This document shows, one piece after another, positions 33,723-42,957 of a stretch of 57,135 nucleotides of DNA. This stretch comes from Pseudomonadota bacterium. GTDB lineage: Bacteria > Pseudomonadota > Gammaproteobacteria > Burkholderiales > Thiobacillaceae. The stretch's first letter is position 1. Every line of letters starts with the position of its first letter. The stretch is taken from contig JAUYET010000017.1 in the NCBI GenBank assembly GCA_030691265.1, forward strand, positions 1 to 57,135. The letters run 5' to 3'. A model generated the notes under the pieces. It did no database searches. It had not been told where the DNA came from and saw nothing but the letters and a program-made list of their open reading frames with translations. The translations under genes were made by a program, and so were the position numbers.

Positions 33723-35326
33723 CTTCCTGGTGGCAACAACCCGTCAAACCACTCGATGAAACCGCCCGCGCGGCCGCTAGCCAGCGCCAGGACACGCTGA
33801 CCAAACCGCCGGGCAGCCTGGGCCGGCTGGAAGAAATCGCGATCCATCTTGCCGCCCTGCAAGGCCGCGAGAAACCACAGATCGCGCAGCCGGCGATTAC
33901 CGTGTTCGCCGGCGATCACGGCGTCGTCGCGGAAGGCGTGGCGGCGTTTCCGCAGGCCGTCACGCAGCAGATGCTGGCCAATTTCGTCGCCGGCGGCGCG
34001 GCCATTTCGGTGCTGGCAAAAGCGCAGGGCGCGCGTCTGGAAGTGGTCGATGTCGGCACGCTGGCGGCTGCATCCATTGCCGGCGTGGTGAATGGCAAAG
34101 TCGGTTTCGGCACCGCGAACCTCGCCTGCGAGCCCGCCATGACTGAAGAGCAGTTCATGCACAGTCTCGATCAGGGCCGGCTCGCCGTGCAGCGCGCGCT
34201 GGCGGCCGGCGCGGATATTTTCATCGGCGGCGAGATGGGCATCGGCAATACCACGGCGGCGGCGGCGGTGAGTTGCGCGCTGCTGGGCCTGACCGGCGCG
34301 CAGATGGCCGGCCCCGGCACCGGCCTGGATGCGGCCGGGGTGAGTCACAAGGCGACGGTGATCGACCGGGCGTTGGCGCTGCACGGTTTCCTCCCCTCCC
34401 CCGCAAGCGGGGGAGGGGCCGGGGGAGAGGGAGCGCGTGGGAACGAAGTGACCTCAGCGTCCGCAAGCGGGGGAGGGGCCGGGGCAGCCAGAGACTTGGC
34501 CGCTGTAGTTGGGCGGCTTAGTCGGTTGGCTGGTAGTTCTATCAGAGAGGGGCAGTTCCCCGCTCAGGCCAAGCCCTTGCCCAGAGAAATCCTGTCGCAT
34601 GCCCGAGAGTTGCGCAAAAACCAGACCGACGCCGAACAGTTGCTCTGGGAAGTGTTGCGCGCCAAGCGCTTTATGGATTTGAAATTCCGTCGTCAGCATG
34701 CCGTCGCCCCTTACATCCTGGATTTTTATTGCGATGCGCTGAAGCTGGTGATCGAGCTCGATGGCGGACAACACGCCGAACGGCAGGGATACGACCAGGC
34801 CCGAACGGCATTTCTGGAAGGCAAAGGAATGATCGTGCTGCGCTTCTGGAATAACCAGGTGTTGGCGGAAACCGAGGCGGTGTTGGAGGCGATTTATGCG
34901 CTGGTACTGCAACGGCGACCCTCTCCCTCTCCCCCAGCCCCTCCCCCGCTTGCGGGGGAGGGGAGTATTGCCGCCCTGCGTTGTCTCGGCGGTTTCGAAA
35001 TCGTCGCGCTGGCTGGCGCCTACATCGCTTGCGCCCAGGCCGGGCTGCCGGTGTTGGTGGATGGCTTCATCACCAGCGCGGCGGCGTTGGCGGCGTGTCG
35101 GCTGAATCCCGGCACGCGCGCTTGGCTGTTGTTCGCGCACGCTTCCGCCGAACCCGGCCATGCCCGCTTGCTGGCCGCGCTGGATGCCCGGCCGCTGTTG
35201 CAACTCGATATGCGTCTGGGCGAGGGCAGCGGTGCGGCGACCGCGTTGCCGCTGTTGCGGCTGGCGTGCGCGTTGCATGCCGGCATGGCGACCTTCGCCG
35301 AAGCCGGGGTGAGTCGTGGAGATTGA
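33719..35326 (+). CDS. cobT: Nicotinate-nucleotide-dimethylbenzimidazole phosphoribosyltransferase interrupted by an in-frame DUF559 nuclease
   Basis: 535 residues; normal CobT is about 340-350. It activates dimethylbenzimidazole as alpha-ribazole phosphate. The N-terminal two thirds ([62 protein letters not shown]) and the C-terminal third ([31 protein letters not shown], and catalytic Glu in [10 protein letters not shown]) are intact. Between ALALHG and LRCLGGFEI lie about 195 extra residues: repeat-encoded Gly/Pro-rich linkers around a complete DUF559 domain (about residues 285-400). No stop or frameshift interrupts the frame. The product would be a CobT-nuclease fusion unless cleaved. There are no intein splice motifs. 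Confidence 0.93.
   Translation: MTSWWQQPVKPLDETARAAASQRQDTLTKPPGSLGRLEEIAIHLAALQGREKPQIAQPAITVFAGDHGVVAEGVAAFPQAVTQQMLANFVAGGAAISVLAKAQGARLEVVDVGTLAAASIAGVVNGKVGFGTANLACEPAMTEEQFMHSLDQGRLAVQRALAAGADIFIGGEMGIGNTTAAAAVSCALLGLTGAQMAGPGTGLDAAGVSHKATVIDRALALHGFLPSPASGGGAGGEGARGNEVTSASASGGGAGAARDLAAVVGRLSRLAGSSIREGQFPAQAKPLPREILSHARELRKNQTDAEQLLWEVLRAKRFMDLKFRRQHAVAPYILDFYCDALKLVIELDGGQHAERQGYDQARTAFLEGKGMIVLRFWNNQVLAETEAVLEAIYALVLQRRPSPSPPAPPPLAGEGSIAALRCLGGFEIVALAGAYIACAQAGLPVLVDGFITSAAALAACRLNPGTRAWLLFAHASAEPGHARLLAALDARPLLQLDMRLGEGSGAATALPLLRLACALHAGMATFAEAGVSRGD
34391..34965 (+). mobile_element. E-family element carrying a DUF559 endonuclease, inserted in cobT (E3)
   Basis: About 575 bp. Terminal inverted repeats of about 43-45 bp (34391-34433 and 34921-34965; CTCCCCTCCCCCGCAAGCGG ... 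and its reverse complement) enclose an internal E segment shared with gmd, then a DUF559 domain. DUF559 belongs to the PD-(D/E)XK nuclease superfamily related to Vsr. Its likely catalytic residues are present: Asp335 (ILDFYC), Glu346 and Asp348 (VIELDGGQH) in cobT numbering. There is no ATG at the usual domain start; TTG near 34576 is the only candidate for separate translation. The same frame as cobT is used. Confidence 0.82.
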
Positions 35327-35930
35327 GGGCGCCACCCTGGTCACCGTGTTGCGCCATGGCGCGGTGGCGGGACGGCCGCATGTCTATCGCGGGAATTCCG
35401 ACGCGGGCATGACGCCACTCGGGGTTCAGCAGGTTCGCGAAGCGGCCGGGCGTGTCGCCACGCCGCCGTTCGACCGCGTCGCCAGTTCGCCCTATCGCCG
35501 TTGTCTCGATTTCGCGCGCGCTTACGCCGATGAACTCGGCGCGCCGCTGGAGGTGATCGAGTCGTTGCGCGAGATGGCGTTTGGCGCCTGGGAAGGCATG
35601 ACGCCGGCGGAGGCGGCAGCAATGGACCCGGAAATGCACGCGCTGTTTCGCGCTTCGGCCGGCAGCGTCGCACCGCCCGGCGGCGAGACGCTGATGCAGT
35701 TGCAAACCCGGGTCGGCGCCGGCTGGGATGCCTGGTTGCATAACAGCCCGGGTGGGCATCGTTTGCTGGTGACGCATGCCGGTGTCATGCGCGTGTTGTT
35801 GATGCAGTTACTCGGCATGCCGCATACGCATGCTTATCGCATCGCGTTGCCGGAAGCGGCTTGTTTCCGTGTTTCGATTCTGGCCGGCGAAGCGCCGGTT
35901 TTGCTGAGCTTGAATGCATGCGCGGCCTGA
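35316..35930 (+). CDS. cobC: Histidine phosphatase family protein, probable alpha-ribazole phosphatase
   Basis: 204 residues from GTG 35316, overlapping the cobT stop. Catalytic LRHGAV at the N-terminus, [25 protein letters not shown] and the second histidine in [13 protein letters not shown] are typical of the phosphoglycerate-mutase-like fold. By position between cobT and cobS it should dephosphorylate alpha-ribazole phosphate or adenosylcobalamin phosphate. It shares its symbol by convention with, but is unrelated to, the PLP enzyme at 30416-31606. Confidence 0.88.
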   Translation: MEIEGATLVTVLRHGAVAGRPHVYRGNSDAGMTPLGVQQVREAAGRVATPPFDRVASSPYRRCLDFARAYADELGAPLEVIESLREMAFGAWEGMTPAEAAAMDPEMHALFRASAGSVAPPGGETLMQLQTRVGAGWDAWLHNSPGGHRLLVTHAGVMRVLLMQLLGMPHTHAYRIALPEAACFRVSILAGEAPVLLSLNACAA

Positions 35931-36688
35931 TCCTCGCCATCCAGTTTCTGACCCGTTTGCCGACGCCGCAAGTGGGCGAATTTCGGGCCGACGATCTGGC
36001 GCGGGCGGCGCTCTGGTTTCCGTTCGCGGGCCTGCTGGTCGGCGCGGTGGTCGCGGCGGCGCTGGCCCTGGGCGCGCGTGTCGATCCCTGGCTGGGCGCA
36101 TTGCTGGGCCTGCTGGCCTGGGTCTGGGTCACCGGCGCATTGCATCTGGATGGCCTGTGCGATCTCGCCGATGCGCTCGGTGCGGCGCATGGCGATAAAA
36201 ACCGTCTGCTCAGCGTGCTGGCGGACCCGCATGTCGGCGCGTTTGGCGTCGTCGCGCTGGTGCTGCAACTGCTGGCAAAACTGGTGTTGCTGATGTTGCT
36301 GGCGCGCATTGAGTTATTTTTGGCCGTGCTGTTGATCCCAGCGTGGGCACGCTTGGGCACGCTGGTCTGGGCGCGGTTGCCGTCGATCAAACCGGGCCTG
36401 GGCGAGCGATTTTCCTGGCGCTGCACCCGCAATGGGCACGCCGGTTCCGTAAGGCGGCAGAGCCGCCAACGGCTCCGCTGTCCGACCTGGGCGATTGCAT
36501 TGTGGGGTGCGGTGTTGTTGCCGGCGTGCGTGCTGTATCCCGCCTTGCTGGCCGCGCCGCTGCTGATTCTGGCCTGGCGCGCCTACTTGCTGTCGCGCCT
36601 GGGCGGCATGAGCGGCGATGCGCTCGGGGCCGGGGTGGAATGGCTGGAAAGCGGGCTGTTGCTGGCTTTGCTGCTTGGCGCTCGATGA
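35918..36688 (+). CDS. cobS: Adenosylcobinamide-GDP ribazoletransferase (cobalamin synthase)
   Basis: 256 residues from ATG 35918. A polytopic membrane enzyme that joins adenosylcobinamide-GDP to alpha-ribazole. Characteristic features are FLTRLPTP, ARAALWFPFAGLLVGA, the metal-binding GALHLDGLCDLADALG, and the C-terminal GGMSGDALGA. About 19 residues ([19 protein letters not shown], near residue 170) come from in-frame element F3, read in a different frame from F1 and F2. It is the last gene of the cobalamin cluster. Confidence 0.94.
   Translation: MRGLILAIQFLTRLPTPQVGEFRADDLARAALWFPFAGLLVGAVVAAALALGARVDPWLGALLGLLAWVWVTGALHLDGLCDLADALGAAHGDKNRLLSVLADPHVGAFGVVALVLQLLAKLVLLMLLARIELFLAVLLIPAWARLGTLVWARLPSIKPGLGERFSWRCTRNGHAGSVRRQSRQRLRCPTWAIALWGAVLLPACVLYPALLAAPLLILAWRAYLLSRLGGMSGDALGAGVEWLESGLLLALLLGAR
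36421..36480 (+). repeat. F element in frame within cobS (F3)
   Basis: 60 bp from CTG to CTG (net 57), 96 percent or more identical to F2. It is read in a different frame, so two of the element's three forward frames are stop-free. Confidence 0.9.
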
Positions 36689-36836
36689 TGCGGTTCGTTC
36701 CTCACCGCATCCTACAAAACCACGCATTTCGTAGGATGTGGTGAGCTTGCGAACCGCATCGACTGCAAAGCCACGCAGTTTCGTAGGATGTGGTTACCGA
36801 AGGGTAGGGGCTTCATCAGAGGCACGAACCGCATCG
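36687..36836. repeat. Cluster of three GTAGG repeats, I type
   Basis: One inverted unit (GATGCGGTTCGTTCC...CCTAC, 36687-36715) followed by two direct units starting GTAGGATGTGG at 36731 and 36783 and ending in AACCGCATC. It fills the gap between convergent cobS and the diguanylate cyclase gene. Confidence 0.85.
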
Positions 36837-36843
36837 ACCTGTC

Positions 36844-38058
36844 TCAGCCGCTCGCCAGTTTGCGCGCGCGTTTCACCTCGTACATCTTGGTGTCCGCCGC
36901 GTTGAGCAGGTCATCCAGTTTGCAGCCGTCGCGCGGGTAGAGGGCGTAGCCGATGCTGCAAGCCAGCGCAAAGGAATCGTTGTCGTAATAGACCGGCTGG
37001 GAAATCTCGTGCTCGACCTTCTGGCAGAGCTCCGCGCAGGAACCCGTCGTTTCGATGCCGACGAACAGCAGGGCGAATTCGTCGCCGCCCAGACGCGCCG
37101 AGGTGTCGGATTTGCGCGCGACCTGGTGCAGCCGTCTGGCCACGGCCAGTAGCAGCGCATCGCCGGCGGCATGGCCGTGCGTGTCGTTGATCTGCTTGAA
37201 ATCGTCCAGATCGATGTACAGCACCAGCAGGGAAAACTGTTCTTCGCTGGCATGCTGGATGGCTTCTTCCAGGCGGCGATAGAACAGCGCCCGGTTGGCC
37301 AGGCCGGTGAGCGGGTCGTGCATGGCCTGGTGTTCCAGCAGCGTGCCGGCCCGTTCCAGTTCGCTGACCTGTGCGTAGATGATGCGGGCGTGGCGCTTCA
37401 ACAGGCGCTGGGTGATGACGGCAATGGCGACGGCGAGCAGGATCAACACGCTGCCCAGCCACAGATGCAGGCCGATCGCCCGATCGGTCGCCTGTTGCGC
37501 TTGCAGCAGCGCGGCGCGGATCAGATCGCGTTCATGCCGACGTAGAGATTCGATGACCTCGGTGTATTGCAGATTGAGCGGCCGCAAATGAGCTGCCAAC
37601 CGGGCGCGTGCAGCGTCCATTTCTCCGCGCGCAGCCAGATCGCTGATTTCCTCTTGCAGCAGAATGATCTGCGCCACCAGTTGGTCTTGCTGCATCAGGT
37701 TGGCGCGTTCGAAGGCGTCGAGCGGCAGCGCCTTCAATTTGTTGCGCGCGTCGCCGACGTGGTAGCCCCATTTGATGTAGAGCTGGAAATTTTCGTCGCG
37801 CGCGAAAGCGTCTTCCGCCAGCACCTGATAGACCAGCGAGTTGTGGCGGTTGTAGGAGGCTTCCTGCAAGTCGGTGGCGAGCTGAATCTTGCGGTTGCGC
37901 ACATCGACGATATCGCTCATGCGCGCCTTCAGTTCCTTGATCTGCCAGACCGCATGCCCGGCCAGACCCGCCATCAGCACGATGAGCAGCGCAAAACCCA
38001 GTACCAGGTAGCGTGACATGGTGCGGGAGAGTTGTTCGCGTTGTGGCGAAGCGGGCAT
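36844..38058 (-). CDS. Membrane-bound diguanylate cyclase (GGDEF)
   Basis: About 404 residues from the ATG at 38058 ([25 protein letters not shown]); 38127 and 38019 are alternative starts. Two membrane helices (about residues 15-37 and 200-220) bracket a helical periplasmic sensor region of the four-helix-bundle type ([18 protein letters not shown]). The C-terminal GGDEF domain has the intact active site [11 protein letters not shown], so it should make cyclic di-GMP; no RxxD inhibitory site is obvious before it. No EAL domain. Signal unknown. Confidence 0.9.
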   Translation of the reverse strand: MPASPQREQLSRTMSRYLVLGFALLIVLMAGLAGHAVWQIKELKARMSDIVDVRNRKIQLATDLQEASYNRHNSLVYQVLAEDAFARDENFQLYIKWGYHVGDARNKLKALPLDAFERANLMQQDQLVAQIILLQEEISDLAARGEMDAARARLAAHLRPLNLQYTEVIESLRRHERDLIRAALLQAQQATDRAIGLHLWLGSVLILLAVAIAVITQRLLKRHARIIYAQVSELERAGTLLEHQAMHDPLTGLANRALFYRRLEEAIQHASEEQFSLLVLYIDLDDFKQINDTHGHAAGDALLLAVARRLHQVARKSDTSARLGGDEFALLFVGIETTGSCAELCQKVEHEISQPVYYDNDSFALACSIGYALYPRDGCKLDDLLNAADTKMYEVKRARKLASG

Positions 38059-38226
38059 GTTGAACGGCGGCTGCGAGGGCGAAAGGCCACTAACGTCCGG
38101 GCCGGGAAAAACTTGAGAGCAGGCCATGGGCGTTGCGAACGGCTCGTTCGCGCTTCGTTCGTGGCTCACTTTCCGCCGTGTCGATGCTCTTACAATGCTT
38201 CGCCGCCACTTCATCTTGCCGCCGCC

Positions 38227-39021
38227 ATGTCTGTCACCATCGCCGATTTTCGCGCTCCGCCCGACTTCTACGCCGTCATTCCCGCCCGTTACGCTTCCAC
38301 CCGCCTGCCCGGCAAACCGCTGGCCGACATTCACGGCAAACCGATGGTGGTGCGCGTCGCCGAACGCGCGGCGGCCAGCGGCGCGACAGGGGTTTACGTC
38401 GCGACCGACCATGAGGGCGTCGCCAGCGCCGTGACTGAACAGGGCTACCCGGTGGTGATGACTTCGCCCGATTGCGCCTCCGGCAGCGACCGGCTGGCGG
38501 AAGTGGCCGGCAAGCTGGGTTGGGCCGACGATGTCGTGGTGGTCAACGTGCAGGGCGACGAACCGCTGATCGAGCCGGATTTGATTCGCGCCACCGCGCA
38601 AGCCCTGTTCGACCATCCCGCCGCCAGCATGGCCACGGTCAGCCACCGCATCCACGACGCGGCGGAAGCGTTCAATCCGAATGTGGTGAAAGTGGTCACC
38701 GACAAGGACGGCTACGCGCTGTATTTCTCGCGCGCGCCGATTCCCTGGGCGCGCGACGCGTGGGCCGCTGCTGCGCCGCCTGCCGCGCTACCGGAAGGAC
38801 TTCCCATCCAGCGCCACATCGGCCTCTACGCTTACCGGGTCGGCTTCCTCAAGGCTTATCCCGGCTTGAGCCGGCCGGGCATCGAAATCCACGAATCGCT
38901 GGAACAGTTGCGCGCGCTCTGGCACGGCTATCGCATCATCGTGATCGAATCCGCCCAGCCCATCGCGCCGGGGGTGGATACGCCGGAAGACCTGGAGAAA
39001 GTGCGCGCGCTGCTGGCTTGA
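38227..39021 (+). CDS. kdsB: 3-deoxy-manno-octulosonate cytidylyltransferase
   Basis: 264 residues from ATG 38227; the 65 upstream residues of the open frame are shadow. It activates KDO as CMP-KDO for lipopolysaccharide inner core. [19 protein letters not shown] at the N-terminus, [47 protein letters not shown] and [12 protein letters not shown] are diagnostic. It stands apart from other LPS genes in the window. Confidence 0.95.
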   Translation: MSVTIADFRAPPDFYAVIPARYASTRLPGKPLADIHGKPMVVRVAERAAASGATGVYVATDHEGVASAVTEQGYPVVMTSPDCASGSDRLAEVAGKLGWADDVVVVNVQGDEPLIEPDLIRATAQALFDHPAASMATVSHRIHDAAEAFNPNVVKVVTDKDGYALYFSRAPIPWARDAWAAAAPPAALPEGLPIQRHIGLYAYRVGFLKAYPGLSRPGIEIHESLEQLRALWHGYRIIVIESAQPIAPGVDTPEDLEKVRALLA

Positions 39022-39106
39022 TTTGTAGGGCGGAAAAGCGATAGCGCCTTCCGCCAGAAGGTGGGACGCGCATTCGGCGGAAGGCGCTATCGCTTTTCCG
39101 CCCTAC
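39022..39106. repeat. GTAGG repeat, D type
   Basis: 85-bp inverted pair, GTAGG-GCGGAA-(13 nt)-TTCCGC and its reverse complement ending in CCTAC. The uninterrupted form of 27374-27506. It lies between convergent kdsB and the YggT-like gene. Confidence 0.92.
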
Positions 39107-39114
39107 TTTTCCAA

Positions 39115-39414
39115 TCAGCAGGCCAGGCCGTGCAGGCCGCACAGATAGCGCTTGGCCAGCGCCAGCATGATCCACAGCCAGAACAGCAGGAAGAAGGTCA
39201 GCAGCGGGATATGCGCGTCGAGGATGAAACGCGGGGTGATGCGGCGCACCGCCCTGACCGCCGGTCCGCTGACCGTTTCCAGTATCTTGTAGAACAGGTT
39301 GTCATGCCGATGCTTGCCGGCCAGTAGCGCCAGCACGCCGCGGCCCAGGAGCGCGAAGCCGGCCACTTCAACCAGCACGCGCGCGAGAGAGACCAGAAGA
39401 ACATCGAATTGCAT
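39115..39414 (-). CDS. Small integral membrane protein, YggT-like
   Basis: 99 residues starting MQFDVLLVSLARVLVEVAG. Two hydrophobic stretches (residues 5-30 and 68-90) flank a basic segment with YKILETVSGPAVRAVRRITPRF, which resembles YggT (YKIxxPxxxxxRRxxP). Function unknown; YggT relatives are linked to membrane homeostasis. It is divergent from the TPR gene, 95 bp apart. Confidence 0.5.
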   Translation of the reverse strand: MQFDVLLVSLARVLVEVAGFALLGRGVLALLAGKHRHDNLFYKILETVSGPAVRAVRRITPRFILDAHIPLLTFFLLFWLWIMLALAKRYLCGLHGLAC

Positions 39415-39508
39415 GGCGTCGTCTATCGAAGGGAAACGCACGGATTCTATCTTGCCGCTCCGCCATGCCGCCGCGACAATCCAGCCCGCCCTGTTCGCGA
39501 AAGCCGCC

Positions 39509-40093
39509 ATGAATTTCGACCAAATCCGTTTCACCCTGCGCGCCGTGATCTTCGACTGGCTGCGTCAACCTGAACGGGCTCTGGACGCCTATGCCGAAGT
39601 CTTCCGCGCCAACCCGAAGGATGTCCGCGCTGCTCGCAGCATCGCCTGGATACACGCCGACAAGCAGCGCTGGCCGGCAGCGGCGGAGTGGTTCGACAAG
39701 GCGCTGGCGCTGGAACCCGAACACGCCGATACCTGGTTCAACCTGGCCTACGTGCATGAGCAGAGCGGCGACCGGGACGCCGCGAAGCACGCCTTCCGCC
39801 GCGCCAGCGAACTCAACCCGAAACACGACCGCGCCTGGTATGGACTCGGTATGGCCCATGCCCATCAGGGCGAGCACGCCGCCGCGGCCGAGGCCTTGCA
39901 GCACGCCGCCGAACTGCAACCGATGAACGGCATCGCCTGGTACGCCTTGGGCATGGCGCATTACCACAACCACCAACCCGAGCAGGTTGAAGCCGTCATC
40001 CGCCACCTCGCCCTGCACGAACCGCAAACCGCCAAACGCCTGATTCGGGATGCCGAGCGGGCCGATCTGGTGCATCTGGTGGAGACCCTGTAA
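39509..40093 (+). CDS. Tetratricopeptide repeat protein
   Basis: 194 residues from ATG 39509. At least four TPR units are visible (PERALDAYAEVFRANPKD; WPAAAEWFDKALALEPEH; DAAKHAFRRASELNPKH; AAAAEALQHAAELQPMN). No signal peptide and no catalytic domain. A cytoplasmic scaffold of unknown partner. Confidence 0.85.
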   Translation: MNFDQIRFTLRAVIFDWLRQPERALDAYAEVFRANPKDVRAARSIAWIHADKQRWPAAAEWFDKALALEPEHADTWFNLAYVHEQSGDRDAAKHAFRRASELNPKHDRAWYGLGMAHAHQGEHAAAAEALQHAAELQPMNGIAWYALGMAHYHNHQPEQVEAVIRHLALHEPQTAKRLIRDAERADLVHLVETL

Positions 40094-40114
40094 GCCGCGT
40101 TATCAGCCCATCGC

Positions 40115-40171
40115 GTAGGGTGCGCCATGCGCACCGATTCCATCTGCGCTGGTGCGCATGGCGCACCCTAC
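40115..40171. repeat. GTAGG repeat, B type
   Basis: 57-bp inverted pair, GTAGG-GTGCGC-CAT-GCGCAC with paired changes (CAT/ATG) in both arms. Downstream of the TPR gene. Confidence 0.92.
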
Positions 40172-40207
40172 CTGGCTGGTGCGTTACCTGGCTGAATGTG
40201 TCGGCAA

Positions 40208-40243
40208 ACAAAAAGGCCCGCATTTTCATGCGGGCCTTTTTGT
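40208..40243. terminator. Bidirectional rho-independent terminator
   Basis: AAAAAGGCCCGCA-TTTTCA-TGCGGGCCTTTTT, a perfect GC stem flanked by A and T tracts. It serves the convergent TPR gene and the symporter gene. Confidence 0.93.
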
Positions 40244-40282
40244 TTGTCCCACCCCTTGCGGGGCGGGCGGTGATGCGGCTTA

Positions 40283-42466
40283 TCAGGCCGCCTTGGTGTC
40301 GGCGCCCACGGTCAGGCTGGGGTAGCGCACGTGGTCGACCAGTTCCTGCACTTCCTTGCTCGGCGCGGGGGAAATGAGGGAGCCGATGATCACGCCCAGG
40401 AAGCCGGCGGGCAGGCCGAAGATGCCGGCGGAGATGGGCTTGATGCCGAACCATTCGTTGGCGGCTACGCCGCCGAAGAAGTCGTAGGTGATGTACATGT
40501 AGTACATGCACACCGCCAGGCCCGCCAACATGCCGAGCACCGCGCCCAGGTGGTTGGCCCGCTTCCAGAACACGCCGAGAACCAGCGCCGGGAAGAAGGC
40601 CGAGGCCGCCAGCGAGAAGGCTGCGCCGACCAGGAACAGGATGTCGCCCGGTTTCAGCGAGGCCACGTAGGCGGCCAGGATGGCGACCACCAGCAACAGC
40701 GCCTTGGAGACGGACAGGCGACGCACGGTGGAGGCGTTGGGGTCGATCATCTTGTAGTAGACGTCATGCGACAACGCGTTGGCGATGGTCAGCAGCAGAC
40801 CGTCCGCGGTGGACAGCGCCGCCGCCAGACCGCCGGCCGCGACCAGGCCGGAGACCACGTAGGGCAGACCGGCGATTTCCGGCGTCGCCAGCACGATCAG
40901 GTCGCCGCCGATGGTGATTTCGGCAAGCTGGATCAGTCCGTCCTTGTTCATATCGACGATCTTCATCAGCGTCGCATCCACCGCCTGCCAGTTGCTGACC
41001 CAGGCGGGCAGCGCGGCGAACGAGGAACCGACCAGGTCGTGGTAGACCACGTATTTGGCCAGCACGCCCAGGGCGGGCGCGGTGAAGTAGAGCAGGAAGA
41101 TGAAGAACAGCGACCAGAACACCGACTTGCGCGCATCCCGCACCGAGGGGGTGGTGTAGTAGCGCATCAGGATGTGCGGCAGCGAGGCGGTGCCCACCAT
41201 CAGGCACAGCACCAGCGCGATGAAGTTGAGACGTTTGCCGTTGGAGGCTTTCTCGTCCTCGGCGTGGGCCTTGGCGATTTCCTCCGGCGTCGCGGCCGGA
41301 TTTTCCTTCATCAGCTTTTTCTCGGCGCCCTTGCCGGCGAAGGGAACTGCGTGGGCGGCGACCGGGCCGGATTTGGCCTTGGCGCCGTCGGCGGCTTTCT
41401 TCCATTTCGCCTTGAGTGCGGTGGCATCGGCGGGGAATTCTGCGACGTCCTTCTCGGCAGCGGCGATCTTCTTGGCGTCGGGTGCCGGCGCGGCTTTCAG
41501 ATCATTGAGCTTGGTCTGTGCGCCGGCTTTCTGCTCGGCCACGAATGCCGCACCGTTGCCGGCGGCCACCACCTCGTCCAGCGCCTTGATCTTGCCTTCC
41601 CACTCCAGTTGCTTCTCCTTGTGGAGCGCGCGCACGGAGGCTTCGGCCGCGCCCAGCACGGTGGCTGGGTCGTTCAGCTCCTTCTCCTTGGCGCTGACGC
41701 TTTGCAGCGCCTGGCCGTAGGCGATCTGCGGAATCGGGTTGCCGGTCACCTGCACCGACAGCCAGACCACCGGGATCATGTAGGCGATGATCAGGATGAT
41801 GTACTGCGCCACCTGGGTCCAGGTCACCGCGCGCATGCCGCCGAGGAACGAGCACACCAGGATGCCGGCCAGACCGGCATAGACGCCGATCTCGAACTCC
41901 AGGCCGGTGAAGCGGCTGGTGATCAGACCGACGCCGTAGATCTGTGCGATCACGTAGGTGAACGAACAGATGATCGCCGCCAGCACGCCGATGGTGCGCG
42001 GCAGGTTGCCGCCGAAGCGCGCGCCGAGGAAGTCGGGGATGGTGAACTGGCCGAACTTGCGCAGATAGGGCGCCAGGAACAGCGCCACCAGCACATAGCC
42101 GCCGGTCCAGCCCATGACGAAGGCGAGGCCGTCGAAGCCGGACAGATACAGCGTTCCCGCCATACCGATGAACGACGCCGCCGACATCCAGTCGGCGCCG
42201 GTCGCCATGCCGTTGAACAGCGCGGGCACCCTGCGGCCGGCGACGTAATACTCCGACACGTCGGCGGTCTTCGACATGATGCCGATGCCGGCATACAGCA
42301 GGATGGTGGCGGCCAGGAAGATGTAGCCGATGATCTTGGGCGCCAGACCCATCTGCTCCAGGATGGCCAGGGCGATGACGAAGGTGATGAAACCGCCGGT
42401 GTAGAAGGTGTAGTACTTCCTCAGTTGGTTGAAGAAGGCGGTGTTGGCAGATACGGCTGTGCTCAT
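40283..42466 (-). CDS. Sodium:solute symporter, large subunit (VC_2705/ActP-like)
   Basis: About 727 residues from the ATG at 42466, one base after the DUF4212 stop, with AAGGGG upstream. A sodium:solute symporter of the acetate-permease-like group: GYIFLAATILLYAGIGIMSKTADVSEYYVAGRRVPALFNGMATGADWMSAASFIG and VSGLVAAGGLAAALSTADGLLLTIANALSHDVYYK are characteristic of the family. The companion small subunit lies upstream. A hydrophilic Ala/Lys/Glu-rich insert of about 160 residues (about 250-410) separates membrane segments; its sequence suggests long helices. Short-chain organic acids are the likely substrate. Confidence 0.9.
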   Translation of the reverse strand: MSTAVSANTAFFNQLRKYYTFYTGGFITFVIALAILEQMGLAPKIIGYIFLAATILLYAGIGIMSKTADVSEYYVAGRRVPALFNGMATGADWMSAASFIGMAGTLYLSGFDGLAFVMGWTGGYVLVALFLAPYLRKFGQFTIPDFLGARFGGNLPRTIGVLAAIICSFTYVIAQIYGVGLITSRFTGLEFEIGVYAGLAGILVCSFLGGMRAVTWTQVAQYIILIIAYMIPVVWLSVQVTGNPIPQIAYGQALQSVSAKEKELNDPATVLGAAEASVRALHKEKQLEWEGKIKALDEVVAAGNGAAFVAEQKAGAQTKLNDLKAAPAPDAKKIAAAEKDVAEFPADATALKAKWKKAADGAKAKSGPVAAHAVPFAGKGAEKKLMKENPAATPEEIAKAHAEDEKASNGKRLNFIALVLCLMVGTASLPHILMRYYTTPSVRDARKSVFWSLFFIFLLYFTAPALGVLAKYVVYHDLVGSSFAALPAWVSNWQAVDATLMKIVDMNKDGLIQLAEITIGGDLIVLATPEIAGLPYVVSGLVAAGGLAAALSTADGLLLTIANALSHDVYYKMIDPNASTVRRLSVSKALLLVVAILAAYVASLKPGDILFLVGAAFSLAASAFFPALVLGVFWKRANHLGAVLGMLAGLAVCMYYMYITYDFFGGVAANEWFGIKPISAGIFGLPAGFLGVIIGSLISPAPSKEVQELVDHVRYPSLTVGADTKAA

Positions 42467-42467
42467 G

Positions 42468-42731
42468 TCAGTCATCCCCTTCGTGGACGCCATACTCCAG
42501 ATCGAGCTGGTTCATCCGCCGGGCGTAGTACCAGATCACGATCACGTAGATGATCAGGGAGCCCTGCGCGCCCATGTAGAAGGCGAAGGGGAAACCCATG
42601 ATGACGAAGTCGTTGAGTTCGCGGGCGAACCAGATGACCACGAAGGTCGCCACGAACCAGATGCCGAGCAGAACCGCGGTCAACCGCAGGTTCCTGCTCC
42701 AGTACTCACGGTGCTTGTCCGTCAGTTGCAT
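42468..42731 (-). CDS. DUF4212, small subunit of sodium:solute symporter
   Basis: 87 residues starting MQLTDKHREYWSRNLRLT. Two membrane helices (LTAVLLGIWFVATFVVIWFA and GSLIIYVIVIWYYARRM) with the family ending MNQLDLEYGVHEGDD. It is always found upstream of this large-symporter class and is presumed to form a complex with it. Confidence 0.9.
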   Translation of the reverse strand: MQLTDKHREYWSRNLRLTAVLLGIWFVATFVVIWFARELNDFVIMGFPFAFYMGAQGSLIIYVIVIWYYARRMNQLDLEYGVHEGDD

Positions 42732-42957
42732 AGTGCTCCTCCAAATGGAAGTTAAAGTGGGTTGCACTGTCCGGGACGCATGTTCAGACACGCTATCCTG
42801 CCCCGGAACCTCACGCAGATCAGTCACGCCAGGCGGGCGGAGTATAGAACGAAAATTATCGCCTTGAGGTTGCCAAGATCTGGAATAAGTGGTTGATTAG
42901 AAAACACTAATGCACGAAACGCAGCGTGAAGCTGCGATGGTTTTCAGGCCCGGATTT

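Noticed and set aside
34391-34965. Intein in cobT
   Set aside because: No Cys/Ser at the left junction, no His-Asn plus Cys/Ser/Thr at the right junction, no Hint domain; the insert is repeat plus DUF559.
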